From positions 2,232,001 to 2,296,000 of the forward strand of contig CP079859.1 of the NCBI GenBank assembly GCA_019339365.1: DNA of 64,000 nt, written 5' to 3'. Under the pieces are notes generated by a model. The model ran no database searches. It was given only the letters and a program-made list of their open reading frames with translations, and was not told where the DNA came from. Below, one piece after another: positions 51,601 through 60,727 of this stretch. Each line of letters begins with the position of its first letter. Position 1 is the stretch's first letter. The stretch is from Vibrio neptunius (lineage in GTDB: Bacteria; Pseudomonadota; Gammaproteobacteria; Enterobacterales; Vibrionaceae). Both the position numbers and the translations under genes were made by a program.

Positions 51601-54600
51601 TTGTCATCCGTGGTTTCAACTGACACAGTGTAAGCACTGTTGCCCGCTGGAACATCAAAACTGAACTCACCATTGACCGCGTTCACCACCGTGCTAGTAC
51701 CATCAGTAAAGTTGACGGTGATTTGATTGCTGGTGTAGTCGTCACTTTCCGCTGTGCCATTGGCCAGCGTCATGGTGACTGGCGTGGCTAGCTCACTTGG
51801 GTTGCTCAGCGTCACATCAAAGACGGCTGTACCGCCTTCATCAACAGTGGGGCTGGAGATGCTAGTAATTTCGGGACGGTCATCGTCCACGCCATTGCCA
51901 CTGTCATCAATAAACGCCGCCGCTTTGGCTTTGCCGTTGTTGTCTGTGGTCACGCCATCGACATCGCGCACCACAAGTTGGAAGCGTTCGCTGCCTTCGT
52001 GTACAGGCGCACCGTTGTCGTCCACCGTATCCACTTCAACAAAGATGTCCTGCACACCCGCTGGCACGGAAATCTCGCGACCAGTAAAGTCCAGATAGAC
52101 TTTATCCTCACCGTCGAGATAGTACGCGCGCATCTCACCGATATCGTCCGCTTCGGCGGTATTGGCCTTGCCGTTGGTTTTGGCACGCAGGTCAAGCGTG
52201 ACGGCATGGTCTACAGGGTTAGAAAGGTTGATACTGAAGGTTGCCACCTCACCTTCAGAGACGGTCCCTGCACCTGTCACGGTTAAGTCTGGGCGATCGT
52301 TATCGCTGCCCTCGCCACCATCTTGAATGGTCGCCTCGCCACTCACAGTACCTGTTTGACTGCTGCTAGCGCCGCTTAAGGTGAAGGTTTCATCGCCTTC
52401 ATACACGGGTGCGTTGTTGTCATCCGTGGTCTCAACCGACACAGTGTAAGAACTGTTGCCCGCTGGAACATTAAAACTGAACTCACCATTGACCGCGTTA
52501 ACCACCGTGCTGGTACCATCAGTAAAGTTAACAGTGATTTGATTAGTGGTGTAGTCGTCACTTTCCGCTGTGCCATTGGCTAACGTCATGGTGACTGGCG
52601 TGGCTAGCTCACTTGGGTTACTCAGCGTCACATCAAAGACCGCTGTGCCGCCTTCGTCGACCGTTGGGCTGGAGATACTGGTGATCTCTGGGCGGTCATC
52701 GTCCACGCCATTGCCACTGTCATCAATAAACGCCGCCGCTTTGGCTTTGCCGTTGTTGTCTGTGGTCACGCCATCGACATCGCGCACCACAAGTTGGAAG
52801 CGTTCGCTGCCTTCGTGTACAGGCGCACCGTTGTCGTCCACCGTATCCACTTCAACAAAGATGTCCTGCACACCCGCTGGCACGGAAATCTCGCGACCAG
52901 TAAAGTCCAGATAGACTTTATCGTCACCGTCAAGATAGTACGCCCGCATCTCACCGATATCGTCCGCTTCGGCGGTATTGGCCTTACCGTTGGTTTTGGC
53001 ACGCAGGTCAAGCGTGACGGCATGGTCTACAGGGTTAGAAAGGTTGATACTGAAGGTTGCCACCTCACCTTCGGAGACAGTCCCTGCGCCTGTCACGGTT
53101 AAGTCTGGGCGATCGTTATCGCTGCCTTCACCACCATCTTGAATGGTCGCCTCACCGCTCACCGTACCTGTTTGACTAGCGCTCGCGCCGCTTAAGGTGA
53201 AGGTTTCATCGCCTTCATACACTGGGGCATTGTTGTCATCCGTGGTTTCAACTGACACAGTGTAAGCACTGTTGCCCGCTGGAACATTAAAACTGAACTC
53301 ACCATTAACCGCGTTCACCACCGCGCTAGTACCATCAGCAAAGTTGACGGTAATTTGATTGCTGGTGTAGTCGTCACTGTCAGCCGTGCCATTGGCCAGC
53401 GTCATGGTGACTGGCGTGGCCAGTTCACTTGGGTTGCTCAGCGTCACATCAAAGACGGCGGTACCGCCTTCATCGACCGTTGGGCTGGAGATACTGGTGA
53501 TCTCTGGGCGATCATCGTCCGCACCATTACCACTGTCATCAATAAACGCCGCCGCTTTGGCTTTGCCGTTGTTGTCTGTGGTCACGCCATCGACATCGCG
53601 CACCACAAGTTGGAAGCGTTCGCTGCCTTCGTGTACAGGCGCACCGTTGTCATCCACCGTATCCACTTCAACAAAGATGTCCTGCACACCCGCTGGCACG
53701 GAAATCTCGCGACCAGTAAAGTCCAGATAGACTTTATCGTCACCGTCAAGATAGTACGCCCGCATCTCACCGATATCGTCCGCTTCGGCGGTATTGGCCT
53801 TACCGTTGGTTTTGGCACGCAGATCAAGAGTGACGGCATGGTCTACAGGGTTAGAAAGATTGATACTGAAGGTTGCCACCTCACCTTCGGAGACAGTCCC
53901 TGCGCCTGTCACGGTTAAGTCTGGGCGATCGAATTCATCGTTGATCGTGCCTACTCCGAATTCATTGAGATTAAAACTCTCACCACCCACTGTGGCACTC
54001 GCATTAGCATCCAAAGTAAAGCTTTCGAATCCTTCGAAGATGTCATCATTCGCGGTTTCAACAGAGACTTGTATATTAGTCGCGTTGCCCGGGATAGAAT
54101 AACTGCCATCTTGGTTCGTAATAGCAGTTTGAGTAACACCCGCTATCTGAAAACTGACATTGATTGTGTTTTCAGCAAAGTCAGCGGCTTCAGCAGTGTC
54201 ACCATTGAGATTAAGTGAGAAATTGTACGTTACATCACCGTCAACATTGTTTGACAGCGCAATATCAAAGACAGCAGTGTTGCCTTCAAACACAGATGCA
54301 TTGCTGACAGTGAGTTGCGGAACATCTGATTCATTACTGGTATTGTCCAAAATCGCGGTACTTACACTGCTGCTGCCAGCACCATCTCCAACCAGACCAA
54401 ACAGAGGCAAAACGTTAAGTTGGTAATCTTCCGAACCTTCAAATGTTGTGTCTTGGTTCGTATTGACAGTAACACCAAGCGAAGTGACACCCGCTGGCAC
54501 TTCTACCGTTCCATCAGCACCTACTATTAGAGCAATTCGCTGTGACGGACTAGAATTGTCAGAAGAGCTCAACACTTCGACGCCCATCCCTGCCAAATCC

Positions 54601-55490
54601 TTTCCTTCAGCTGAGCCCAAGGACAAAGTCAATTTTAACGTTGTGGTTTGATTTGACGATTTATCAAATTCTATGATGTAGCCAGCTTGACTACCTTCGT
54701 TGACTTGAGCGTCTCCTAAAACAGATATCGCCGGAATTGGGATGACATCGACATTAACGACGACAGTATCCGTCCCACCATTACCGTCATCTACCGTCAC
54801 CTCAAACGAGTCAGAGCCGTCGTAATTTTCTTCGGGAGTGTACTCCCATATCCCAGATATAGGGTTGATTGACACAGAGCCATTTGCGGGGGGTGAAGAA
54901 ATCAAAAAAGTGAGGGAGTCATCGGGATTAGGATCACTAGCAGTCACCTGCCCACCTACCGATGTATCTTCATTAGTTGTTACAGATATGTCGTTAGAAA
55001 AAGGGCTGCTGTTTGTGTTCTGGTCAGTAAATGTAGGGGCTTGCTGAAAGGACTGGTACTGTTCCAATAGAGTGAGGCTCTGAGTTCTGGAAATACCAAG
55101 GTTTTCGAGACCTTGAGTAACAAACTCTGTACGGGCGATAGTTTCATCACCTGTTCTAACGATGGAGTCGATCGTCGTTAGACTCGAAGCTATCTGACCG
55201 CCTGCAGCAGTTGCAAACTCATCACCCAACTGGGTTGGGTCTTGGCCTTGTTCCAGCGCCGCGATGATATCATCGATTTCGTTTGTTAGATCTTGGAGTT
55301 CAGAGCTGTCATCAATAATGCCAATGTTGACGTCGGCGACATTCTGACTGGGCTCGCCCACGGACATCACCAACTCGCCGGGTGCAACGACTTCGTTGCT
55401 ATCTAACACGCGAACTTTGCCGTCCTTATCTATTGCAATAGCCCTTCCGGCAGTCAGGTTACCAATTGCCACATATGCACCAAATCCCAT
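39692..55490 (-). CDS. Giant LapA/LapV-like RTX adhesin with retention module (frameshifted)
   Basis: One surface adhesin of about 5,265 residues after repair of a single-base shift; read as is it splits into frames ending at 46623 and 39692. Order from the N-terminus: LapA-type retention module with TAAG cleavage site at residues 94-97; cadherin-like domain; Calx-beta-like domains; six 272-residue tandem repeats plus one half unit; more beta domains; DUF4114-like, jelly-roll-like and PA14-like modules; VWA domain (DTSGSMG); six RTX nonapeptides and a type I secretion tail. LapA-type proteins are held in the outer membrane by the retention module and freed when LapG cuts it. The shift lies within 46623-46651; dropping one base of the AA at 46646-46647 reads [17 protein letters not shown] 55490 has an AGGGG site. 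Confidence 0.92.
40006..40182 (-). other. RTX nonapeptide block of the adhesin
   Basis: Six successive calcium-binding nonapeptides of the GGxGxDxLx type: [55 protein letters not shown] lone GGHGDDILF lies about 60 residues earlier. Such blocks fold outside the cell on binding calcium, and mark export by a type I system. The final 120 residues beyond the block hold the C-terminal secretion signal. Confidence 0.92.
40480..41205 (-). other. VWA domain of the adhesin with MIDAS motif
   Basis: The segment opens with [16 protein letters not shown], the D-x-S-x-S metal-ion-dependent adhesion site, and continues with [13 protein letters not shown], a conserved threonine region ([12 protein letters not shown]) and [11 protein letters not shown], all landmarks of von Willebrand factor A domains. 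In bacterial RTX adhesins such a domain near the C-terminus binds ligands or assists folding. The end of the domain is approximate. Confidence 0.88.
42430..42910 (-). other. PA14-like module of the adhesin
   Basis: Within the chain, a stretch beginning [10 protein letters not shown] and containing [23 protein letters not shown], then [17 protein letters not shown] and FNVDVSIN, has the pattern of PA14 beta-barrel domains that bind sugars in bacterial adhesins and yeast flocculins. The GDD pair resembles the calcium-binding DcisD motif of lectin-type PA14 domains. The assignment is by eye. Confidence 0.65.
43650..44170 (-). other. Jelly-roll (carbohydrate-binding-like) module of the adhesin
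   Basis: A segment of about 170 residues with [52 protein letters not shown] and [13 protein letters not shown]. The closing 'DDI' strand is typical of DUF642/CBM-type jelly rolls. It interrupts the run of cadherin-like domains. The ligand is unknown. Confidence 0.55.
44900..45390 (-). other. DUF4114-like module of the adhesin
   Basis: A segment with [44 protein letters not shown] and [21 protein letters not shown]. The closing acidic D-x-D-Y-N-D-L-V strand is the landmark of DUF4114 domains in RTX surface proteins, and is probably calcium-binding. The function is unknown. Confidence 0.65.
48627..53930 (-). repeat. Six 816-bp near-identical tandem repeats plus a half unit
   Basis: Each unit encodes 272 residues made of two beta domains: A (starting [17 protein letters not shown]) and B (starting [17 protein letters not shown]). 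The A start recurs at about 53920, 53103, 52287, 51471, 50655 and 49839, exactly 816 bases apart. After the sixth A-B pair one extra B follows ([13 protein letters not shown]), giving 6 A and 7 B. Units 3 and 4 encode identical protein. The others differ by a few residues (for example DGDDK or DGEDK; FNVPAG or FDVPAG). Units this alike recombine readily and are hard to assemble, so the true copy number may differ. The repeats form the extension stalk of the adhesin. Confidence 0.95.
55041..55490 (-). other. LapA-type retention module with LapG-type cleavage site
   Basis: The N-terminal 150 residues have no Sec signal peptide and show the LapA pattern: a beta start ([23 protein letters not shown]), then DINNI-type helix [20 protein letters not shown], then [11 protein letters not shown] with the TAAG site at residues 94-97 (55200-55211), then helix [13 protein letters not shown]. 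In Pseudomonas, the folded module plugs the outer-membrane pore until the protease LapG cuts between the alanines and glycine; LapD bound to c-di-GMP holds LapG back. This control is inferred here from the motif. Confidence 0.87.
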
Positions 55491-55901
55491 GATAAACCCC
55501 TAATCCTTTACAGCGTCTCCCTTGTCAAAGTGATAGCCGGTAACGTAACGACACACGTTGACACTATGGACAAATTAACATCGACGATTTTCAAAACAAA
55601 CCATTTTTGCTTATTGTGTTAACGACATCAGCTAAATTGATTGCTATTTCGGAACCATTTTTTGAATCAACATCATGTCCTGTTAACCTCTAAATGCAGT
55701 TTTATGTTGCATTTTGACGCAGGCATTCAAACTCTCTAAGCCGCGTTTTGCTAACGATCAATTCCCCCAGTTTCTAAATAGAGGTTAGTCTTCATAAGCG
55801 GACAGTGTTATTTTATTGACGTCGCAGATTGATAATTCTCAAAAATGAGACCTTAACTTTAAGTAATATCTCTCGTTCAGAGGTACCCAAGGAGCCCCAT
55901 C
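55491..55901. promoter_or_regulatory. Divergent promoter region between the adhesin and the TolC-like gene
   Basis: 411 bases with no gene between two outward-facing genes. It is AT-rich. A nine-base inverted repeat, TAACCTCTA at 55684-55692 and TAGAGGTTA at 55779-55787, is separated by about 86 bases. A hairpin AAATGCA/TGCATTT lies at 55692-55714 and a smaller one TCTCA/TGAGA at 55837-55850. These are candidate regulator or attenuator sites. No regulator can be named. Confidence 0.5.
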
Positions 55902-57206
55902 GTGAATTGGAATAGGATTAAGTTGTTGAGTGTTGTTACGATGCTCTCTTTTCCAGCGCAGAGTCAAACACTAGAACAAGCAGTAGCTTATACAATAACA
56001 AACAACCCTGACATTAAAGCTTCGTACAACGAATATATGAGTAAGCTTTATGATGCGAAAGCATCATCAGGTGCGTACCTGCCTTCCATCGACTTAGATG
56101 CTGGTATTGGTTATGAAAAGGTCGATTTAGCTTCTGGGACAGAAGATGAACTGACCAGAAAAGAAGCTACGCTGAGTCTAACCCAGTTAATCTGGGATGG
56201 TTCAGCAACGCTCAATGATATGGATAGAACAGCAGCCGACGCTGAATCTGTCAGACTTCAGTTGCTCGCAGACTCACAAGATATTGCACTCGAAGTTACC
56301 GACATATATCTCAACGCAACCAAAGCCTATGAGGTGCTGGCCCTTTCTGAGAGTAATCTGGCTGTACATAAAGAAATTTATAGCGATATAAAGAAACGCG
56401 TCGACTCGGGTATTGGTTCGACTGCGGATCTCTCTCAAGTTGAAGCACGTCTTGCGAAAGCTCACAGTAACCTACTCGCTGCTCAAAACAACCTTTATGA
56501 CATTCATACCCAATTCACGCGTATTGTTGGTCAATCACCTCAAGCTTTGATTTTTCCAAGAGCCGATGAATATGCGATTCCGTTTTCTATCGATGAAGCT
56601 CTGGACTTTGCTTTTAAAAATCACCCGGTGATTAAAGTCGCTCAATCTGACGTCGACTCAGCACGTTTTCAGTATGACCAGACTAAGGGGGTAAACTACC
56701 CAACCTTGTCCATCGAAGCTAACCAAATTTGGCGTGATGATGCTGGGGGAATACGCGGTAATAGCAACGAGTCTTCCGCCATGCTTCGGATGCGTTACAA
56801 CTTGTACAACGGTGGTTCCGATTCTGATCGAACTGAGAGTGCAGCTTACCAACTCAACAAAGCGAAAGATTTTCGTGATCGTACATTCCGCAGCCTTGAA
56901 GAGGGACTACGTCTATCATGGAGTGCACTGGATCTCACGTTGCAACAAAAAGAGTTTCTTGCCGATCAGGTTGATTCAGCATCTGAAACCGTTGTCGCCT
57001 ATGAAAAGCAATACAAACTTGGCAAACGAACTTTGCTTGATCTTTTAAACACAGAGAACGAGCTTTTCGAGGCAAGGAAAGATTACCTAGATGCTAAGTA
57101 CGCAGAGCAGTATGCAAAGTATCGAGTCATGAATGCTACCGGCGGTTTGCTAGCAGCATTGCGTGTCGACACCCCTGAGAATTGGAATAAGGCGGTTGAG
57201 TATTAA
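55902..57206 (+). CDS. TolC-family outer membrane channel (LapE-like)
   Basis: A 434-residue outer-membrane efflux protein with an N-terminal signal peptide (about residues 1-21, ending AQS). Two repeats of the TolC fold are visible, each with long helices (TLEQAVAYTITNNPDIKASYNEY; SIDEALDFAFKNHPVIKVAQSDV). The C-terminal helix has YKLGKRTLLDLLNTENELFEAR and YAEQYAKYRVMNATGGLL, typical of TolC channels used by type I secretion of large adhesins. It starts at a GTG with AAGGAG before it. It is divergent from the giant adhesin, which supports it as the exit channel (LapE role). Its inner-membrane partners are not in the window. Confidence 0.93.
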   Translation: MNWNRIKLLSVVTMLSFPAQSQTLEQAVAYTITNNPDIKASYNEYMSKLYDAKASSGAYLPSIDLDAGIGYEKVDLASGTEDELTRKEATLSLTQLIWDGSATLNDMDRTAADAESVRLQLLADSQDIALEVTDIYLNATKAYEVLALSESNLAVHKEIYSDIKKRVDSGIGSTADLSQVEARLAKAHSNLLAAQNNLYDIHTQFTRIVGQSPQALIFPRADEYAIPFSIDEALDFAFKNHPVIKVAQSDVDSARFQYDQTKGVNYPTLSIEANQIWRDDAGGIRGNSNESSAMLRMRYNLYNGGSDSDRTESAAYQLNKAKDFRDRTFRSLEEGLRLSWSALDLTLQQKEFLADQVDSASETVVAYEKQYKLGKRTLLDLLNTENELFEARKDYLDAKYAEQYAKYRVMNATGGLLAALRVDTPENWNKAVEY

Positions 57207-57207
57207 T

Positions 57208-57819
57208 ATGAAAAAATCACTTTTCACCCTTACCGCTGCTGCTTGTCTATTGTCTGCTGCAACCCATGCTGATGACATCTATGACTACCGAAAAACTCCC
57301 GTACCACATCAGGTAGCTGACTTACTCGATGATGACAAAGACGGTGTTATCAACGCACGAGATTTGTGCCCTGATACTCCATTGGGCGCCGATATCGATA
57401 ACGATGGATGTGGGACATATGTTAAATCAGAAGAAGAAATGAACCTTCATATTTTGTTCGAGAATGACTCCAGTAATATCCAACCTGCATTCCTAACTCA
57501 AATTCGCGAGATGGCCGATTTTCTAAAAATTTACCCATCTACGTCGATCGAGCTGCAAGGCTATGCTAGTAAAGTAGGTAGCCACAACCATAACATGGCA
57601 TTGTCACAACGTCGCGCGGAAGAAGTTGAAAGAGCTCTAGTCAATAATGGAGTCAGCCATACTAGGATAAGAATTGTCGGCTTCGGTGATACTAATCTTT
57701 CTGACATAGGAGATGACGAAATCACACATGCGAAAAACCGCAAAGTCGTGGCAACCGTCGTCGGCCATCAAGGCAGTGTAAAGAAAGAGTGGACAATCTT
57801 TACTAAAAAAGCGAAGTAA
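57208..57819 (+). CDS. OmpA-family protein with calcium-type repeat, linked to adhesin secretion
   Basis: 203 residues: a signal peptide (MKKSLFTLTAAACLLSAATHA), a thrombospondin type 3-like acidic repeat (DDDKDGVINARDLCPDTPLGADIDNDGC), and a C-terminal OmpA peptidoglycan-binding domain (LFENDSSNIQPAFL, LQGYASKVGSHNHNMALSQRRAEEV, GFGDTN, NRKVVATV). It should lie in the periplasm or outer membrane bound to the cell wall. The frame opens 15 codons further upstream inside the TolC gene; the ATG at 57208, one base after the TolC stop, gives the clean signal peptide. It probably forms an operon with the channel gene and may anchor the secretion apparatus to the wall. Confidence 0.9.
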   Translation: MKKSLFTLTAAACLLSAATHADDIYDYRKTPVPHQVADLLDDDKDGVINARDLCPDTPLGADIDNDGCGTYVKSEEEMNLHILFENDSSNIQPAFLTQIREMADFLKIYPSTSIELQGYASKVGSHNHNMALSQRRAEEVERALVNNGVSHTRIRIVGFGDTNLSDIGDDEITHAKNRKVVATVVGHQGSVKKEWTIFTKKAK

Positions 57820-57838
57820 CAGGTCTCCTATTGATTTA

Positions 57839-57867
57839 AATGGGCATTCAATGTGCCCATTTTTATT
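57839..57867 (+). terminator. Terminator after the OmpA-family gene
   Basis: Stem AATGGGCA/TGCCCATT with a seven-base loop is followed by T-rich sequence. It closes the TolC-OmpA unit. Confidence 0.85.
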
Positions 57868-57924
57868 CAGCTTTCATAGCAACAGTGGTAACCTATGCGC
57901 GATTCTACTTATGAGATAAATCCT

Positions 57925-58278
57925 ATGAGCAAATTAACTGCTGATATTCAAGCTAACCTAGAGCTATTCGTATCTGAAACCAAAGCAAATAGCTTGGTTT
58001 GGGGCCTTCGCAATGAAGAAGGTTGGCTGTCTTGCGACTCTACGGAATTTGAAAACAGCGAAGTCATGCCATTCTGGTCTTCTAAGGAAGACGCTCAAGC
58101 ACATAACGTGGAAGAGTGGTCAGATTTTGAGGTTTTGGAAATTCCACTAGATATCTTCGTTGAAGACTGGCTACTAACCCTAGCGGAAGATGGCGTTCTA
58201 GTTGGAACAAACTGGAATGCACAGCTAGAAGGCAAAGAGCTTGAGCCATCTGAGCTTGCGAAAATGTATCTGGATTAA
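57925..58278 (+). CDS. DUF2750 family protein
   Basis: 117 residues resembling DUF2750, an uncharacterised acidic cytoplasmic family. It shows the pattern NEEGWLSCDS, VMPFWSSKEDAQAH, EVLEIPLDIFVEDWL and DGVLVGTNWNAQLEG, which resembles small Imm-type or SMI1-like folds, but no partner toxin is next to it. The frame opens at a codon 10 residues earlier; the ATG at 57925 is preferred. It lies between two terminators and is probably expressed alone. Confidence 0.75.
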   Translation: MSKLTADIQANLELFVSETKANSLVWGLRNEEGWLSCDSTEFENSEVMPFWSSKEDAQAHNVEEWSDFEVLEIPLDIFVEDWLLTLAEDGVLVGTNWNAQLEGKELEPSELAKMYLD

Positions 58279-58295
58279 TCACTCCTGATTAGAAC

Positions 58296-58321
58296 AACGC
58301 CCTCATTTGAGGGCGTTTTTG
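58296..58321 (+). terminator. Terminator after the DUF2750 gene
   Basis: A nine-base stem AACGCCCTC/GAGGGCGTT with loop ATTT is followed by five T. It lies between the convergent DUF2750 and queC genes. Confidence 0.9.
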
Positions 58322-58343
58322 TACTAGCTATCTTAGAAAGGTT

Positions 58344-59038
58344 CTACACTTCACTACTTTGCTTACTGACTAACGAGGCCATAACAGCGTCTCGGTTGTC
58401 GATATAATCATTTAAACCCGCTTTTCTTAAATCACACGCGGGGCAATCTCCACAGCCATCACCTATGATGCCGTTGTAACACGTCAGTGTTTTTCTCTCA
58501 CCAACTGCAGTGCATCGTATTGGTCAGCCAGAGCCCAAGTTTCCGCCTTATTTAGCCACATCAGCGGCGTAACAATATCTAGATTACGATCCATACCTTG
58601 AACCAACGCACTGTTCATCGCTTTAACGAAGTCATTGCGGCAATCAGGGTAACCTGAGAAGTCCGTCTCACACACGCCAGTAATCACAGTCTGAGCACCA
58701 ATTTGATAGGCGTAAATGCCCGCTAAGGTCAGAAAAAGAATATTTCGGCCAGGGACGAAAGAGTTAGGTAAGCCATTTTCCTGCAGCTCATGTGAGACCG
58801 GAATGTCATCACGAGTCAATGAACTAATAGCAAGCTCGTTCAGCAAGCCCACATCCATCACTTTATGCGCTTTAACACCGAGCTCTTTTGCAAGGGCTTG
58901 AGCCACTTCAATTTCTAGCTTATGGCGCTGACCATAATCGAAAGTGATCGTGTGGACTTCATCAAAATTCTTAAGTGCCTGCACGAGACATGTAGTGGAA
59001 TCTTGACCACCACTAAATACTACAACTGCTTTTTTCAT
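58344..59038 (-). CDS. queC: 7-cyano-7-deazaguanine synthase QueC (frameshifted)
   Basis: QueC converts 7-carboxy-7-deazaguanine to preQ0 with ATP and ammonia for queuosine. The PP-loop FSGGQDSTT at the N-terminus, [13 protein letters not shown] and SGYPDCR are present. The chain leaves frame at five A on the coding strand (58490-58494). With one more A it reads [26 protein letters not shown], restoring the four zinc-binding cysteines, and ends at 58344 for 231 residues, the E. coli length. Unrepaired, the protein would lose its zinc site. The ATG at 59038 is used; an upstream TTG would add six residues. It follows queE with an 11-base gap. Confidence 0.93.
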
Positions 59039-59048
59039 TTCGTTTCCC

Positions 59049-59717
59049 TTACGCAATACTTAGATACTTGTGTGTTTGGATAGAGAGTCTCCAGTTACGC
59101 GCAATACAAGTATCAATACATAGCTGAGTGGCGCGTGGTTTCTGGCTGATCGGCTGTAGGGCAATGGTCGTACTTTCAGGCACGCCCGCTCGCTCAATCA
59201 AAGCATCGAGTTGTTCAATGTCTTTATCGGTCGCCACTGGGTGTTTAATCTCATTGGCTCGGAGTAAAGCACAGTCCAGAACTGGCAGTTTACCTTTCAT
59301 TGCCACTTTTGGTGACACTGTCACCCAAGTATTTTCACTCGCAAGAACTGGTGATGTACCACTGGTTTCAATTTGACAAGAACATCCAATCGCTTCAAAT
59401 GCTTCTGTGAGCGGACGTAAATCGTAAATGCATGGTTCACCGCCAGTAATCACAATATGCTTAGCCTGATAGCCTTGTTGACGATACTGCTCGATAATGT
59501 CATCTCCAGACACACTACACCATGTTGGTGAGTCTTCCGTTTTCGCGAGCACTTCCGCTAACGGGCGTTCGTCTTGAGGTGTCGCATCCCAGGTTTGTTT
59601 AGTATCACACCAAGCACATCCTACCGGACATATCTGTAGGCGAACAAACACTGAAGGAACGCCGGTAAATACGCCTTCACCCTGAATGGTTTCGAACATT
59701 TCGTTTATTTTGTACAA
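59049..59717 (-). CDS. queE: 7-carboxy-7-deazaguanine synthase QueE
   Basis: A 222-residue radical SAM enzyme that contracts the ring of 6-carboxytetrahydropterin, the step before QueC. The iron-sulfur cysteines occur as [10 protein letters not shown] (C-x3-C-x2-C). The substrate-binding start [16 protein letters not shown] and VITGGEPC are present. The E. coli-type layout has an insert between cluster and GGEP ([13 protein letters not shown]). It is upstream of queC in what looks like a two-gene queuosine operon. It is divergent from the Cof-type phosphatase. Confidence 0.95.
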   Translation of the reverse strand: MYKINEMFETIQGEGVFTGVPSVFVRLQICPVGCAWCDTKQTWDATPQDERPLAEVLAKTEDSPTWCSVSGDDIIEQYRQQGYQAKHIVITGGEPCIYDLRPLTEAFEAIGCSCQIETSGTSPVLASENTWVTVSPKVAMKGKLPVLDCALLRANEIKHPVATDKDIEQLDALIERAGVPESTTIALQPISQKPRATQLCIDTCIARNWRLSIQTHKYLSIA

Positions 59718-59875
59718 CTTTGTCTCAGCCTAACTCATCTTCAATATTTTGCAGGAACGAGACCATAAATGACTGCACTTCGAAGGTCAACTAAATCAGA
59801 AATTGATCATTGCGATTCACTCATTTAATCTGCTTCTTTCTTTAGTGATAACTTTAAAAAGTTTTAGGTAAGTAT

Positions 59876-60685
59876 ATGTACAAGCTAATTGCTTTGGATT
59901 TGGATGGCACCTTGCTAACTAGCGACAAATCCATTTCAGAAAGAACAAAAACCGCCATAGAAAAAGCGCGCGCTCAGGGAATAAAAGTCGTTCTTGCTTC
60001 AGGCCGTCCACTCGCAGGCATGCAAGAGAAACTGACAGAACTCGGCATTGAAGGAAACGATGAGTTTGTTGTTTTTTACAATGGAAGTACTGTTAAAGAA
60101 ATTGGCTCTGGAAAAGTCATTCATCAAGCCTTCATCGATGGTCGGCGTGCGAAGCAAGTGGCGAAGCTTGCTAAAGAGCTAGGATTGTACTGTCATGCAT
60201 TCAGTACTAAGCACGGCTTAATTACACCTGAAAATAACGAGTTTACTACCTTGGAATCTGACATTAACCAAGTACCGATTACGCAAATGGCGTTCGAATT
60301 ATTAGAGGATGACCACCCTATCATCAAAGCCATGATCGTCGGTGAACCATCAAAACTGACGCAAGCTGCGAAAGCCATTCCAGATTTACTCCATCAGGAA
60401 TTCACCATTGTGCAAAGTGCCCCGTTCTTCCTAGAGTTTCTCAACCTTGAGAGTAATAAAGGCGTCGGTGTTAAAGCGATTGCAGACTACCTCGGTATTC
60501 ATGCTGGCCAAGTTATTTGCATGGGAGACGCGGAGAATGATCATCACATGATTCGCTATGCGGGGCTCGGAGTCGCAATGGAAAATGCGATGGAACAAAC
60601 TAAAGCCATCGCTGATCATATTACCACCAGCAATGATGATGACGGTGTCGCATTAGTCATCGAAAAATACATACTCAATCAGTGA
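59876..60685 (+). CDS. Cof-type HAD phosphatase (YidA-like)
   Basis: 269 residues of the HAD IIB/Cof family. Motif I DLDGTLLTSD, motif II VLASGRP, the lysine (IKAMIVGEPSK and ESNKGVGVKAIADYLG) and motif IV GDAENDHHMIRYAG are intact. Family members dephosphorylate sugar phosphates or cofactor intermediates; E. coli YidA is the nearest by eye. The substrate cannot be told from sequence. AGGTAAG precedes the ATG at 59876. A terminator follows that overlaps the 3' end of the convergent Nudix gene. Confidence 0.9.
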   Translation: MYKLIALDLDGTLLTSDKSISERTKTAIEKARAQGIKVVLASGRPLAGMQEKLTELGIEGNDEFVVFYNGSTVKEIGSGKVIHQAFIDGRRAKQVAKLAKELGLYCHAFSTKHGLITPENNEFTTLESDINQVPITQMAFELLEDDHPIIKAMIVGEPSKLTQAAKAIPDLLHQEFTIVQSAPFFLEFLNLESNKGVGVKAIADYLGIHAGQVICMGDAENDHHMIRYAGLGVAMENAMEQTKAIADHITTSNDDDGVALVIEKYILNQ

Positions 60686-60703
60686 TATTGAAACGTTAAT
60701 GCT

Positions 60704-60727
60704 AAAAGCTGCCATTAGGCAGCTTTT
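60704..60727 (+). terminator. Terminator after the Cof-type phosphatase, overlapping the next CDS end
   Basis: A ten-base stem AAAAGCTGCC and its complement with loop ATTA. The right arm holds the last codons and stop (60715-60717) of the convergent Nudix-PAP2 gene, so one stem-loop probably serves both genes. Confidence 0.8.

Noticed and set aside
48627..53930. Possible CRISPR or satellite array
   Set aside because: The repeat unit is 816 bases, in frame and protein-coding, without spacers.
46623..55490. Two independent adhesin genes, one ending at 46623 and another starting at 46555
   Set aside because: The downstream frame has no ribosome site and continues in the same beta domain ([21 protein letters not shown]) when one base is removed.
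57925..58278. DUF2750 protein as an immunity protein of a toxin pair
   Set aside because: No toxin-like gene lies next to it; the OmpA-family gene before it and queC after it are housekeeping or secretion genes.
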